Assembly: GCA_964631175.1 (NCBI GenBank)
Contig: CAZVWH010000005.1
Coordinates: 1 to 55,439 of the forward strand
DNA length: 55,439 nucleotides
Reading direction: 5' to 3'
Source of the DNA: CAZVWH01 sp964631175
GTDB taxonomy: Bacteria; Planctomycetota; Phycisphaerae; Sedimentisphaerales; Anaerobacaceae
Shown: positions 27,342 to 37,282 of the stretch, piece after piece
How the letters are laid out: each line of letters starts with the position of its first letter
Position numbering within the stretch: position 1 is the stretch's first letter
Notes under the pieces: generated by a model
What the model was told of the DNA's origin: nothing
The model's input: the letters and a program-made list of their open reading frames with translations, nothing else
Databases searched by the model: none
Position numbers and translations under genes: made by a program

Positions 27342-28514
27342 TCAACACAATTCCTTGTAAACTTGCATCAGTTGTGTCACCTCGGACTGCCATGTGTGTG
27401 TTTGCGCGCAGGCTATCACTTCGGTCCGGGAGTATGTTCGATTGCTTCCCTTGGTAATCATATCTATTAGATCCTTACGAGACGTACCACTGCCCAAGTA
27501 TCCGCTAGCATGTGTGATAATCTTTGGAATGCCACCTACTGGCGTAGCTAGCACAGGTGTTCCACAAGCTATTGACTCAACAACATTGCACGGCCACCCT
27601 TCATTTTTGCTCGAAACGACAACATAATCTGCAGCGTTCATCCAAGTGGGAATCTCCTTGTGGGCGAACGTGCCAGCAAGAAAAACAGTGCCTTCTAATC
27701 CTTCCTTTTTTATTTGATTTTCCAGTTTTTCGCGCTCTTTGCCTTCACCAATGATGTAGGCGACAAAATCGAGACCAGAGCGTTTTAACTGTCCGTAGGC
27801 AGATATGAGGCAGTTAAAGCCTTTAACTGGCCTTAGCGCTCCAACGGAAAGGTAAATCCGTTTGTCCAGTGGCAGTCCCAACGCTTTTCTGCAATCATGC
27901 TGGTTCATAGGAAAGAATAAGTCTGGATTAAATCCATTGCTAATTATCCGAATCTTTTCTTTTTCAATCCCTAGCTCTTTGATCTTCTGGCCTAAAGCAT
28001 TACTAACAGCTATTACACGCTGTGCATGCATGAGTCCGCTTATGATTAGGCGTCTGCTCGAAGGGAGTTCAGGCACAGCCCAGGTGTTAATGTCAGACCC
28101 ATGGCACGTCACCACCATCGGTTTACGCAGAATTCTCCCTGCGATCAATCCAGCAAAAGCATCTGGCATCGCGTTGTGGACATGAATCAGTTGAGCGTCA
28201 CGAGCTTTATGCCATATAGCTAAGGAGAAAGTCAAAGCGAGATTCCAGTGGGCATATTTGTTCTGCACTTTAGGCAAATACCAGTAATTTGGAGAATAAA
28301 CGTAAAATCCATCCAATCTTTGATATTTTGGTATTTCTTTTCTCTTATGATTCAAGCCATTGTATCGCGGCAGAGAAGGATATCGGACAACAGGATTAAT
28401 AACTATTAGATTTACTCGCTTAGCAATCTCACGAGCTTGCTCATATACAAACGTACCAGAATAAGGCTCATAATCACTGGGAAACATTCTAGTAACCAGA
28501 GCTATTTTCATCAT
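27342..28514 (-). CDS. GT4 glycosyltransferase
   Basis: 390 aa. MKIALVTRMFPSDYEPYSGT gives the GT4 glycine-loop region. PMVVTCHGSDINTWAVPE follows and GRPV-type donor-site elements appear later (RIYLSVGALRPVKGFNCLI, VSSKNEGWPCNVVESIACG with the E-x7-E pair). It resembles the WcaC/RfaB type. It is 264 bp upstream of the next GT4 and 77 bp downstream of another, so three GT4 genes are in a row. They probably add successive sugars of one repeat unit. Confidence 0.89.
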   Translation of the reverse strand: MMKIALVTRMFPSDYEPYSGTFVYEQAREIAKRVNLIVINPVVRYPSLPRYNGLNHKRKEIPKYQRLDGFYVYSPNYWYLPKVQNKYAHWNLALTFSLAIWHKARDAQLIHVHNAMPDAFAGLIAGRILRKPMVVTCHGSDINTWAVPELPSSRRLIISGLMHAQRVIAVSNALGQKIKELGIEKEKIRIISNGFNPDLFFPMNQHDCRKALGLPLDKRIYLSVGALRPVKGFNCLISAYGQLKRSGLDFVAYIIGEGKEREKLENQIKKEGLEGTVFLAGTFAHKEIPTWMNAADYVVVSSKNEGWPCNVVESIACGTPVLATPVGGIPKIITHASGYLGSGTSRKDLIDMITKGSNRTYSRTEVIACAQTHTWQSEVTQLMQVYKELC

Positions 28515-28591
28515 TTAGTAGCAACTCCCAGGAGAGTTTTTAAGATTTTTGCCCTGAACCAATGGCTCATTATATTGAACTTGAAAACAGC

Positions 28592-29887
28592 TTACACAGC
28601 TAAAACTTCTGAGTACATAGTTGTATACTTCTTGACCATCTCTTTGAGAGAGAATTTAGAAACTGCAATATTTCTACTTGCTTTGCCAAAGCGTCTTCGT
28701 TTATCATTATTTTGAAGAAGATTAACAAGATAGATAGACAAACTTCGTTCATCTCTATCTTTCAAAACGTATCCATTTTCCCCTGGGACGACTGCATCTA
28801 TCGCGCCACTTGTATCAGTAACGACCAAAGGCAAACCTGAGGCTAGCGCTTCCAGCATGGCGTTGGAAAGACCTTCAGTATAGGATGAAGAGACAAATAG
28901 ATCTGCACATTGTAGATACGGCGCAACATCGGTTTTCTCACCTACGAAAGATACATAGCTTTCAAGTTTATTTTCTTTAATGTACCTTTCCAAGCGACCA
29001 GTTGTCTCACCTTGTCCTCCGACATGAACATAATGAATATCAGGTATGGTTTGTTTTGCCATTAATATAGCTTCAAGAGTAAGTTTAATCCCCTTAATAG
29101 CAACTTGCTTTGCGATAGAAACTATCAGTTTCTTATGAGGGAGTCCAAGATCATACCTTAAGCGTTTCTTGCTTTCCATGGTAGTAGGTTTGAACCTATC
29201 AATATCAACCCCATTTGGTATTTCTACAAGCTTATCAGGTGAAACTCCGATATTAAGCCACTTATGCTTTAAGGCAGATGAAATGCACACAATCTTTTCA
29301 AACTCCTTTATGACGATTTGGCGGAAATGGGACATTTTATTTGCTTTTTCGATTTCATAAAAATCTTTCATAGCACCCAGCCGAAGTATTTTTTTCTTGT
29401 GCCTTAGCCAATATGGGAAGGCTGGAAACATCTCAAAGGTACTAAGAAGCTGAAATTGCAATAGATCATAATGATGGGTAATTGAGTGTATTAACAAAGG
29501 AATTTTTATACCCATAAGGCTATATTTTACCGCAATACGATCAATAAGGCATGGTTTTTGCCGATCGATCTCCATCGATTTCCCAAGAGTACTGTTGACA
29601 TAATCTTTGTTGGTATTAGGCCAAAGTTTCCTCTTAACTACCTTATAAATCTTTGAACATGTATGATTATGCAGATTCCAGAACTCAAGAATACGATAGA
29701 CATCACACCCATCGATTGAATCTTGTTTTGGATAACCTAGGTTCTTTCTTGTAATGATTGAAACCGGGATTCCGATCTCACGCAAACACGCAGACAGCTG
29801 TTTAGTATGAGTTTCTGCTCCACCGATAATAGGGTGATAAAGGTTGACGACAATACCAATTTTTTTATCAGTAAGATTCGAGACCAT
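28592..29887 (-). CDS. GT4 glycosyltransferase
   Basis: 431 aa. KKIGIVVNLYHPIIGGAETH is the GT4 glycine-rich start. KLVEIPNGVDIDRFKP and KLIVSIAKQVAIKGIKLTLE open the donor domain. VSSSYTEGLSNAMLEALASG carries the E-x7-E donor site. No membrane segments are seen. It lies 72 bp after the second asparagine-synthase-like gene. Sugar specificity is unknown. Confidence 0.9.
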   Translation of the reverse strand: MVSNLTDKKIGIVVNLYHPIIGGAETHTKQLSACLREIGIPVSIITRKNLGYPKQDSIDGCDVYRILEFWNLHNHTCSKIYKVVKRKLWPNTNKDYVNSTLGKSMEIDRQKPCLIDRIAVKYSLMGIKIPLLIHSITHHYDLLQFQLLSTFEMFPAFPYWLRHKKKILRLGAMKDFYEIEKANKMSHFRQIVIKEFEKIVCISSALKHKWLNIGVSPDKLVEIPNGVDIDRFKPTTMESKKRLRYDLGLPHKKLIVSIAKQVAIKGIKLTLEAILMAKQTIPDIHYVHVGGQGETTGRLERYIKENKLESYVSFVGEKTDVAPYLQCADLFVSSSYTEGLSNAMLEALASGLPLVVTDTSGAIDAVVPGENGYVLKDRDERSLSIYLVNLLQNNDKRRRFGKASRNIAVSKFSLKEMVKKYTTMYSEVLAV

Positions 29888-29959
29888 TATAGGTAAGTGC
29901 AGATCCTTGATGGTAGATAATGTTTTCTATACAGAGTTGTTATATCTGCGAGATTTTAA

Positions 29960-31870
29960 CTACAAATATCTTTGGCACCATTCATCGAAGACTAAGAGCG
30001 ACCAGATCTGTGAAGCAGACTTGTATCGTGATGGGTTTTCAATCAAATAGTTAATGATATCTGTATTAAACCATTCTTTGAATGAAAAATCAGGCCGAGT
30101 CAGACGATCGATCATCATATCATGCATCTCGCCTTCAAACCATTGCGATAATGGGACAGCAAATCCCATTTTTCTTTGATGCAACACTGGCTCGGGTAAA
30201 AATGTTTTCATGGACTGACGTAAGATAGCTTTCCTTTCTTTTTTCATCATCTTCAAAGAAGACGGGATGTGGAATGATAGCTCGACAAGTCGATGGTCTA
30301 AAAAAGGAACTCTAACTTCAAGTGAATGGTACATACTTGCTCGATCTATCTTTGTTAAGATGTCTTCCGGAAGATAGGTCTTAAGATCAAGAAGCTCCAT
30401 CGATGTAAGTGGATCGTCTTGGCCTTTCTGATAGAAGGACCTGAACTGGTCGAAGTCATCGAAATCATCTATTTGGCGAAGAAAGTCAGGTTTAAAAAGT
30501 TTTTTTCTGAATACTGGATCAAAAATTGTCATTAAATGTCGGCAATAATACTCGTCATCATTTAAGGCTGATCTGATAAACCGTTGCCGATATCTTAAAT
30601 AGGGGATATCAGTATAAACGCATTTCAGTAACATCTTCAGAAAAGAAGGTGTATAATCGAGAGCTATGCTATCCATCATTGCCTGGTAATTATTGTATCC
30701 GGCGAATAGCTCGTCACCACCATCACCCGAAAGAGCAACAGTAACGTGATTTCGCGCTTCCTTGCAGACATAGAAGGTAGGAACGGCAGATGAGTCCGCA
30801 AAAGGCTCATCGTATTGGTAGATCAGATTAGAGAAAATAGATAATGCATCAGGTCTTAAAACCTTCTCTTTATGGTTAGTGTGCCATTTTTGTGCTACTA
30901 GACGTGCATTCCGAAGCTCGGATAACTCTTCTTCTTCGAACCCAATCGTAAATGTGTTACAATGATTCTCTGAGCTTTGTGCCATCATGGCTACCACTGA
31001 TCCAGAATCGATACCGCCACTTAGAAAAGCTCCTACGGGCACATCACTGATAAGACGCAGTCGTGTCGCATCATGGAGCAGATATCTTACGGCTTCACCC
31101 CACTCTTCTTCGTTATTATTGAAATAAGGTGTCACTGTGATAGACCAATAGACCTCTTCGCTCTGATGGTTACTATCCAGGTCTATAGAAAAGACATGAG
31201 CTGGTTCTAATTTACGGTGATGTTTAAATATAGTACGTGGGGAAGGGATATAGCCATGACTGAAGTAAGATGCTACACCGTTTGGATCGATTTGACGTGG
31301 TACATCTGTAAGTAGTATTGCTTTCAATTCTGAGGCAAAGACCAGACATTTGCTATCCAAGTAATAATACAGCGGTTTTATTCCTATCCTGTCCCTGACC
31401 AGAAACAATCTGTTCTTTCGCAGGTCAACCAACGCAAAAGCGAACATGCCGTTGAATTTCCGAATTGCATCGAGACCCCACTGTTCATAAGCATGTAGAA
31501 TCACCTCGGTATCGCTTCTACTTCTAAACTCATGTTCCCCAAGCTGCTTTCGAATCTCTTGGAAGTTGTAAATTTCTCCATTGAAGACTATCCAAATAGA
31601 CCTATCCTCGTTACACATTGGCTGGTGTCCCGACTCGCTGAGATCGATTATGCTTAACCGGCGATGTCCGAGTGCAATATTGGCATGAGGTAAGTGCCCA
31701 ATTTCCGACGGATCACGGAATTCAATAGCTGAGTGAGGTGCATATGGTGAAAGCAAAACATGCCCTTTATCATCCGGTCCACGATGTTTCATGCAATCTG
31801 TCATTTTGGCAATGAGTTGTGGAGAGACGGCCTTACCATTGAAATAAACAACTCCTGCAATACCACACAT
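29960..31870 (-). CDS. asnB: Asparagine synthase-like glutamine amidotransferase (second of two)
   Basis: 636 aa. MCGIAGVVYFNGKAVSPQLI has catalytic Cys2, and KHRGPDDKGH and IALGHRRLSIIDL are glutaminase motifs. The synthetase domain has FLSGGIDSGSVVAMMAQ near residue 286 and ALSGDGGDELFAGYNNY. It differs clearly from the copy at 17384-19216 (for example a longer glutaminase segment after HRGPDD and SGGIDS against SGGLDS), so it is not a recent duplicate. It is likely a locus-specific amidotransferase acting on a carboxylated sugar. It sits between a membrane glycosyltransferase gene and a GT4 gene. Confidence 0.9.
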   Translation of the reverse strand: MCGIAGVVYFNGKAVSPQLIAKMTDCMKHRGPDDKGHVLLSPYAPHSAIEFRDPSEIGHLPHANIALGHRRLSIIDLSESGHQPMCNEDRSIWIVFNGEIYNFQEIRKQLGEHEFRSRSDTEVILHAYEQWGLDAIRKFNGMFAFALVDLRKNRLFLVRDRIGIKPLYYYLDSKCLVFASELKAILLTDVPRQIDPNGVASYFSHGYIPSPRTIFKHHRKLEPAHVFSIDLDSNHQSEEVYWSITVTPYFNNNEEEWGEAVRYLLHDATRLRLISDVPVGAFLSGGIDSGSVVAMMAQSSENHCNTFTIGFEEEELSELRNARLVAQKWHTNHKEKVLRPDALSIFSNLIYQYDEPFADSSAVPTFYVCKEARNHVTVALSGDGGDELFAGYNNYQAMMDSIALDYTPSFLKMLLKCVYTDIPYLRYRQRFIRSALNDDEYYCRHLMTIFDPVFRKKLFKPDFLRQIDDFDDFDQFRSFYQKGQDDPLTSMELLDLKTYLPEDILTKIDRASMYHSLEVRVPFLDHRLVELSFHIPSSLKMMKKERKAILRQSMKTFLPEPVLHQRKMGFAVPLSQWFEGEMHDMMIDRLTRPDFSFKEWFNTDIINYLIENPSRYKSASQIWSLLVFDEWCQRYL

Positions 31871-32001
31871 ATAGAGTTTCCTTGCTGGGAATTAACCACA
31901 GAGCCAAATTATCATTAATATAACACCTGTATTTTACTAGTGATTTCCTCTCACGCACAAAGATGAGATTTAATTATAGGCATGCTGAGATCCAGATATA
32001 C

Positions 32002-33369
32002 TTAATCACTTTGCTTAACAAATGTGGCCTTTGTTTTACCAAGCAACATATTGGGTTGTATCTTAAGAACCTTCAATCGCTGCCACACCCACAGCAAGAC
32101 TATGCATATTATCAACGGCTGGAATGGTATTGCAAGACGTGCACCACCTCCACCATACTCTGCCAATGCTTGGATAACTGAACCGAGGATAACGGTAGAA
32201 GCTATAAGTAAATTAAACTCTGAGTCAATTTGTCTATGAACTATAGCGTAATATATATACCATACTACTAAAACCCAGAAAATGGAGTCTATAGTGATCA
32301 GTAATCGCCCTTGTATCCAGGATGCGAAGTCAATCATCATCCTAATAATAGTAAATTTGACTTTCTGCGGCATCCAGTGATTCTCTTTTTCCCAGAATCT
32401 CATCCAAGACCGGCTTACACCCTTGATGTACAAAAAAGGATGTCGCACGAACAACTGTACCGACATCTTCTGTAATTTCTTCGATATTTCGCTAAACGTA
32501 AGTCCCGTAACTTCGCTGATCTCTGGCCAAGCCATCCATATAGTCCCTGAATGCGTGCCTGCTTCTCTTAGTCGCTCTTGTCGATATTTGAGGTACACAT
32601 CCCTAATCGTTGAATACTCATCCGTTGCAAGTTCTATAAAAGCCCCGCTATGCTGACTTAAGTGATAACCAGTCATTGTAGTAGGGCCAAAGTACCCCAG
32701 AGTTATCTTATTGAAGAAACTCCAGCCCAAAACGATAACCACCACAGGAATCGTGAAGGCTAATAAACGCTTAGCCACGTCGGACATTGTTGCCCGCGCG
32801 AACCAGCAGCGAGAGGCAAAAAAGATGAAGTAAAGTGGTATAAGAAAAAGAAGCAATGGATGTGTCAATCCTGCTAATGACGTGATAATACCAATATATA
32901 CATAGTACGCAATCCTGTTATCAGCACGATCGACTTCTATAAACAGGCACAACGTTAATACAAGGAAAAAGGTACCCAGAGTTTCTGTCAGAATAGTTGC
33001 TTCAAAACATATTTGACTTAGGCTTACAGCATGGGAGAGACCAATCAACAGAGAAATAAAGAGATTTTCTGTTTGGCGGAAAGCGATTCTGAATAGCATT
33101 AGAGTAATAGCTATGCCAAGCGCTGATTGTATGAGCCATATCATTTTATGATTCATGCCGCCTATTAAGAGCAGCAACGGATAGATAGGCCCTCTATCTC
33201 CGCGATACTGGCTGAAGTCAAGTTGTTTGATTTGTAGGGCAAGCCTTTCGTACGACCCTGTGTCCGGACAAACAATTGGCTCGTACACAAACCATATCAG
33301 CACTCGAACCAGGCTGGCAATTAAGATAAGAGTTAATAATACCTTAGCTCTCTTCGTCATATTGGTCAT
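32002..33369 (-). CDS. GT39-like polytopic membrane glycosyltransferase
   Basis: 455 aa with about ten hydrophobic stretches. The first extracytoplasmic loop, FVYEPIVCPDTGSYERLALQ, carries the acidic residue expected in PMT_2-type enzymes, and RGPIYPLLLLIGGMNHKM follows. It is similar in plan to the protein at 20267-21763 but not closely related by eye. It is probably a periplasmic-face glycosyltransferase using a polyprenyl-phosphate sugar. An annotation as a generic membrane protein cannot be excluded. Confidence 0.65.
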   Translation of the reverse strand: MTNMTKRAKVLLTLILIASLVRVLIWFVYEPIVCPDTGSYERLALQIKQLDFSQYRGDRGPIYPLLLLIGGMNHKMIWLIQSALGIAITLMLFRIAFRQTENLFISLLIGLSHAVSLSQICFEATILTETLGTFFLVLTLCLFIEVDRADNRIAYYVYIGIITSLAGLTHPLLLFLIPLYFIFFASRCWFARATMSDVAKRLLAFTIPVVVIVLGWSFFNKITLGYFGPTTMTGYHLSQHSGAFIELATDEYSTIRDVYLKYRQERLREAGTHSGTIWMAWPEISEVTGLTFSEISKKLQKMSVQLFVRHPFLYIKGVSRSWMRFWEKENHWMPQKVKFTIIRMMIDFASWIQGRLLITIDSIFWVLVVWYIYYAIVHRQIDSEFNLLIASTVILGSVIQALAEYGGGGARLAIPFQPLIICIVLLWVWQRLKVLKIQPNMLLGKTKATFVKQSD

Positions 33370-33547
33370 CGAGTAGCACTCCGTTTGGCCGCTCAGTTTT
33401 TATCTCTGGGGTAGTTAGTCTTAAACACTCCCTCACTCCTACTGAGGATATTTAATTACTTGGCAATTTTACGGAAGCGAAAATAAAGCAAGGGAAAAAA
33501 TTTATTCCTCATTTTTCCCTAAAAAGAAAACGCGAATAAAACATTCG

Positions 33548-34633
33548 TCATCTGGAGACAAAACGACGATAAACATGTCGACCAAACTCACCACCTAAGC
33601 AGAGAACAAAATACTTAAGAAATGGGATTTGACCTGCGATACCACGTTTAATAATCCCAACATCAAAATGGCATGCTCGAGTAATGGCCTTAATAGAGGT
33701 CAAACGGTTGCATGTTACGGAATTGTACGCAATAATACCCAATTGCTCTGCTATGTGACGTCGAATATCCTGATCCACAACTACCTCAGGATGCAACTTG
33801 CAGAACATATAGAACATAGTATCGATTACTTTTACCAGCTGGTGACTAGGTTCATTAATGCGCCCTAGTCTTGGACTTGTACGAAGTGAGCCAATCAGAG
33901 AAGCCCACTCTTTAGGAATTTCGCGAGAACGCAAGAATCGTCTTAGATTGCTTAAGATTATTCGCTCATTCATGCGAAGGTTGAGATCTCTGTTCTTGGC
34001 CATTATAGATTCGGGTTGAACGCGATAGTCCACTAATGTCTGAGGAAGATTTCGTACAGGGTACTTATCGGCTACTCTTGACCACAGCTCGAAGTCTTCG
34101 CATGTAATAGCTCTCTCATCATAACCTTGGAACTGGTCATACACCACTTTTCGGCGAAACATGACGGAAGTATGTATAAACACATTATCAAACATCAGGT
34201 GCCATTGGATCGAAATACCTGTAAGCGGCTTTGAATATTTGACGGTAGGAATGACATCCCCTTTTTGATCTATGAGCCGCGCCTGCGTCCCTATCAAAGC
34301 TATCTTTGGCTGTGCATTCAAAAATCTTACCTGTTGCTCAAGCCGAGTCAAATGGGAAATATCGTCAGCGTCCTGACGAGCTATGAGTTCTCCACGTGCC
34401 AGTTGCAAGCCACGATTCAGCGATTTTACCAGACCGACATTTCTTGGATTATCAACAAGGCGAATTCTGGAATCATTAAAAGACTCTATGATATTTTTTG
34501 AATTATCCGTTGAGCCATCGTTGATGATTAAGAATTCATAATCGGTAAAAGTCTGATGCAAGATAGATACAATAGCGTCTTTAAGGTAGCGTTGGCCATT
34601 GTGTACTGACATCAGAACAGACACTAAGGGCAT
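33548..34633 (-). CDS. GT2 glycosyltransferase
   Basis: 361 aa. MPLVSVLMSVHNGQRYLKDA and FLIINDGSTDNSKNII are standard GT-A motifs. LARGELIARQDADDISHLTR contains the DxDD metal site near residue 89. GYDERAITCEDFELWSRVA is the usual acceptor-side ED motif. No membrane segments are seen. It is preceded by the SDR gene (71 bp) and followed by the membrane glycosyltransferase after 178 bp. Confidence 0.9.
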   Translation of the reverse strand: MPLVSVLMSVHNGQRYLKDAIVSILHQTFTDYEFLIINDGSTDNSKNIIESFNDSRIRLVDNPRNVGLVKSLNRGLQLARGELIARQDADDISHLTRLEQQVRFLNAQPKIALIGTQARLIDQKGDVIPTVKYSKPLTGISIQWHLMFDNVFIHTSVMFRRKVVYDQFQGYDERAITCEDFELWSRVADKYPVRNLPQTLVDYRVQPESIMAKNRDLNLRMNERIILSNLRRFLRSREIPKEWASLIGSLRTSPRLGRINEPSHQLVKVIDTMFYMFCKLHPEVVVDQDIRRHIAEQLGIIAYNSVTCNRLTSIKAITRACHFDVGIIKRGIAGQIPFLKYFVLCLGGEFGRHVYRRFVSR

Positions 34634-34704
34634 ATTATCCTCTTCTACTAATTCATTGGATTGTGCCTTTGTTTATATTTCGCACCTCTGACTAGGAAAA
34701 GCCG

Positions 34705-35865
34705 CTAAATCAGCCTTGCCCAATGAGCCCAATCCTTCGTGATTCGAGCTGCCTGCTCAACGCTGATCAGCGGCCTGTATCCCAACATGCGTTTTGCCTT
34801 TTCGTTAGAGAAAATAGCACGACCAGCATAAACTTGTAATAGATTGACTGGCGGAAGCAAGCGTGAGTCTTGAGGCAGCATATCTTCCTTAAGGAGGATA
34901 AGATTTTTGAACTGGGTTCGCAATCTATGGGGAATATGTTTCAATAATGCATCTACCATAACTCCCATAAACTGGGACATTCTAATGTGCTGCCAGATAT
35001 ATTTTGCTACGGGCAGGAAAACAGATTGTACAGCTTGATAAGTCGATCGTAATTTATCCGCAAAGGACAGGTGCAACATCCCTTCAACCTCCGTTGAGTC
35101 AATAGATAACAAAGTAACATTACCTAACCAGGAAGCGTAATATCCATACAACATTTTCCAGCTTAGCTCGTCGTCAGTCACAAAGAATGCTTCACCAATG
35201 GCTTTTTCTTCTTTGATGGCCCTCAAGATTCCCTCAACCGCATTGTCCACAAATACCATGTTGGAATTGTGATTGCCTCTGTCCACAAGAGTAATGTATC
35301 CATCTCGTATATGAGTCAAGGGTCGCATCGTCCAAGGCGCAGAGAAGGGACCATAAATATTCCCCATGCGCAGAACCGTTGCTGGTAGATTTCTCTTGTT
35401 AATCAATTTCCAGATTATTTTTTCAGCATCGATTTTGTCATCGCAATAAGGTTCACCAGACCGTATAAAAGGTGTCTTCTCCTCAACAACTCCTGATGGT
35501 GGTGAGTAGGAATAGACTGCTACAGTGCTTACATGTATAAAACGGCTCACCCCGCAGGATAGGGCAGCCTCAGCTAGAATACGCGTCCCCTCTACAGTTA
35601 CTCTACGCACTGTTCTTCGGTTACCCCTGACGCCATATGCGCAATGAACGACCACATTGCACCCTTCTAAAGCCTGCTCAACAGATTTAGGATCGGTAAT
35701 ATCTGCCCAAGCGATCTCAACAGGCAAGCGCGACAGGCGGGCTGCACTTCCTGCGCGATGGGCCATTGCTCGCACAGGTACTTTTTCTCCTAACAGTAGT
35801 TGTTCTACCAATCGACAACCAAGAAAACCACTGGCCCCGGTAACGAGTATTTTTTTTATCCTCAT
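34705..35865 (-). CDS. NAD-dependent epimerase/dehydratase (extended SDR)
   Basis: 386 aa. KKILVTGASGFLGCRLVEQL is the nucleotide-binding motif. VSTVAVYSY and then GEPYCDDKIDAEKI hold the Ser/Tyr/Lys catalytic positions (Y-CDD-K). The C-terminal 120 residues are longer than in simple epimerases and include PLISVEQAARITKDWAHWAR, typical of the 3-beta-HSD-like SDR branch. It starts 2 nt after the Gfo/Idh oxidoreductase gene ends, so the two probably act on the same sugar nucleotide. Confidence 0.82.
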   Translation of the reverse strand: MRIKKILVTGASGFLGCRLVEQLLLGEKVPVRAMAHRAGSAARLSRLPVEIAWADITDPKSVEQALEGCNVVVHCAYGVRGNRRTVRRVTVEGTRILAEAALSCGVSRFIHVSTVAVYSYSPPSGVVEEKTPFIRSGEPYCDDKIDAEKIIWKLINKRNLPATVLRMGNIYGPFSAPWTMRPLTHIRDGYITLVDRGNHNSNMVFVDNAVEGILRAIKEEKAIGEAFFVTDDELSWKMLYGYYASWLGNVTLLSIDSTEVEGMLHLSFADKLRSTYQAVQSVFLPVAKYIWQHIRMSQFMGVMVDALLKHIPHRLRTQFKNLILLKEDMLPQDSRLLPPVNLLQVYAGRAIFSNEKAKRMLGYRPLISVEQAARITKDWAHWARLI

Positions 35866-35867
35866 GC

Positions 35868-36929
35868 CTATGCCTCCTTAGTATTGAGTAATATCCTATC
35901 CATGCCAAAGTTCACCCAAGGCTCTTGTAAGATTTGCCGTTTAGCATAGCACGATTCAATAAGGAGTACAACAGGTATAACCGTGGACCCAGCATTTAAA
36001 GGTTCTTTTCCTGTCTTTATCGCCGCACAGAAATCTCTTAGCTGATATCTAAAATAAGATTGTATAGTGGTTCTACCATTTATTTGATCGCTCAGGTCAA
36101 AGGATAAAGGTTTTATATCCTCTGCGAGCTTGCTCAACCGATGATCGAGAAACCAGCCTCTGTCTGGGATGTTTGCTGGTACCTCGATCATTCCAGAGGA
36201 CATAAAGATTTGAAAAGTGTTACGAAGGGTTCGAGTTCGACTCAGCTCTGCACGAACATAAATCTGATGACCCTTCCAAAGAACGTAAAACCTAATCTCA
36301 CAATCAGTTTCTACGCCGCACTCCGAGTTGTCGTGGTAGGAATCCAGCATAACCTCTGATTTGGGAAACCACCAGAGCAGCCGGTCTAGAGTATGGGACC
36401 CAGTATCTATAAGCACCCCACCACCAGCCTTACGACGCTCCATCATGGAGTGAGTCTGCAAGTCCCATTTATATGATGCTCCCTCTTCTATATCAACTCG
36501 TTCAACAGAACCCAGCCATTCTATTTCAATGGCGTGACGTAAAAACGATGAGATAGGGTAATAACGACGAAATACACCTACTGCCAAAATCAGATTCCTG
36601 TCTCTAGCCTTAGTCACAAGTCGTTCAGCATCTGAAATTTTAATTGCCAGCGGTTTTTCACATAGTACGTGCACTCCGCAATCTAGAAAGAAATCAGTCA
36701 TCGGTGCATGGAGGTAATGTGGTGTGCCAATCAGTACGGCGTCAACATCCGTTACCTGCGTATAGTCATCGGTTACATTTGGGATATCATACTTTCGTGC
36801 TAACACAGCGGCTCGTTCCATTTCTACGTCAACAATCCATGTAGCCTTTATTCCAGGGAGTTGTGTAATAGCTGGTAGGTGCAGTTGCTGCATAGCAGCA
36901 CCACACCCTATTAAACCTATTCGAATCAT
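35868..36929 (-). CDS. Gfo/Idh/MocA-family oxidoreductase
   Basis: MIRIGLIGCGAAMQQLHLPA is the N-terminal NAD(P)-binding motif and HVLCEKPLAIK is the family's EKP signature. The frame can start at 36950, but the ATG at 36929 is preceded by AAGGGG six nt upstream and aligns with the family start, so I chose it (353 aa). These enzymes oxidise or reduce sugar nucleotides or sugar phosphates. It is coupled (2-nt gap) to the SDR gene. Substrate unknown. Confidence 0.88.
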   Translation of the reverse strand: MIRIGLIGCGAAMQQLHLPAITQLPGIKATWIVDVEMERAAVLARKYDIPNVTDDYTQVTDVDAVLIGTPHYLHAPMTDFFLDCGVHVLCEKPLAIKISDAERLVTKARDRNLILAVGVFRRYYPISSFLRHAIEIEWLGSVERVDIEEGASYKWDLQTHSMMERRKAGGGVLIDTGSHTLDRLLWWFPKSEVMLDSYHDNSECGVETDCEIRFYVLWKGHQIYVRAELSRTRTLRNTFQIFMSSGMIEVPANIPDRGWFLDHRLSKLAEDIKPLSFDLSDQINGRTTIQSYFRYQLRDFCAAIKTGKEPLNAGSTVIPVVLLIESCYAKRQILQEPWVNFGMDRILLNTKEA

Positions 36930-36950
36930 TTTTTCCCCTTTTATTAGCAC

Positions 36951-37282
36951 GACATTCTTAGGGAATCCTTATCGTCGATTTCTCGCACCCTACAGCAATA
37001 CTTATATCCATTTTTCCTATATTAAACGGCCCCACCTGAGCTATGCTTCTGTTATTTTCATACGTTCGTCAAACTAAATGAGAGGTTTGTAATTTAGTTT
37101 TAGCGTTCCTTCATATCCTGGGACGGACTTTTCAACAACGAAGAGTATACAAACTTTCCAGTATCATGGCTGAAACTTCTGCATGCTTATATATTTGCCT
37201 AGTAACTGCTGTGAATATACCGTTCACTACTCAACTATGTTTAACCAATTGCTCTGGCAGAACTTCGAGCAACTCAAGTGAG
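36951..37282. other. 332-bp intergenic region, no gene seen
   Basis: No recognisable ORF, hairpin or IS fragment on either strand. It divides the CMP-sugar block from the downstream Gfo/Idh-SDR pair and could carry an internal promoter. Confidence 0.45.
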
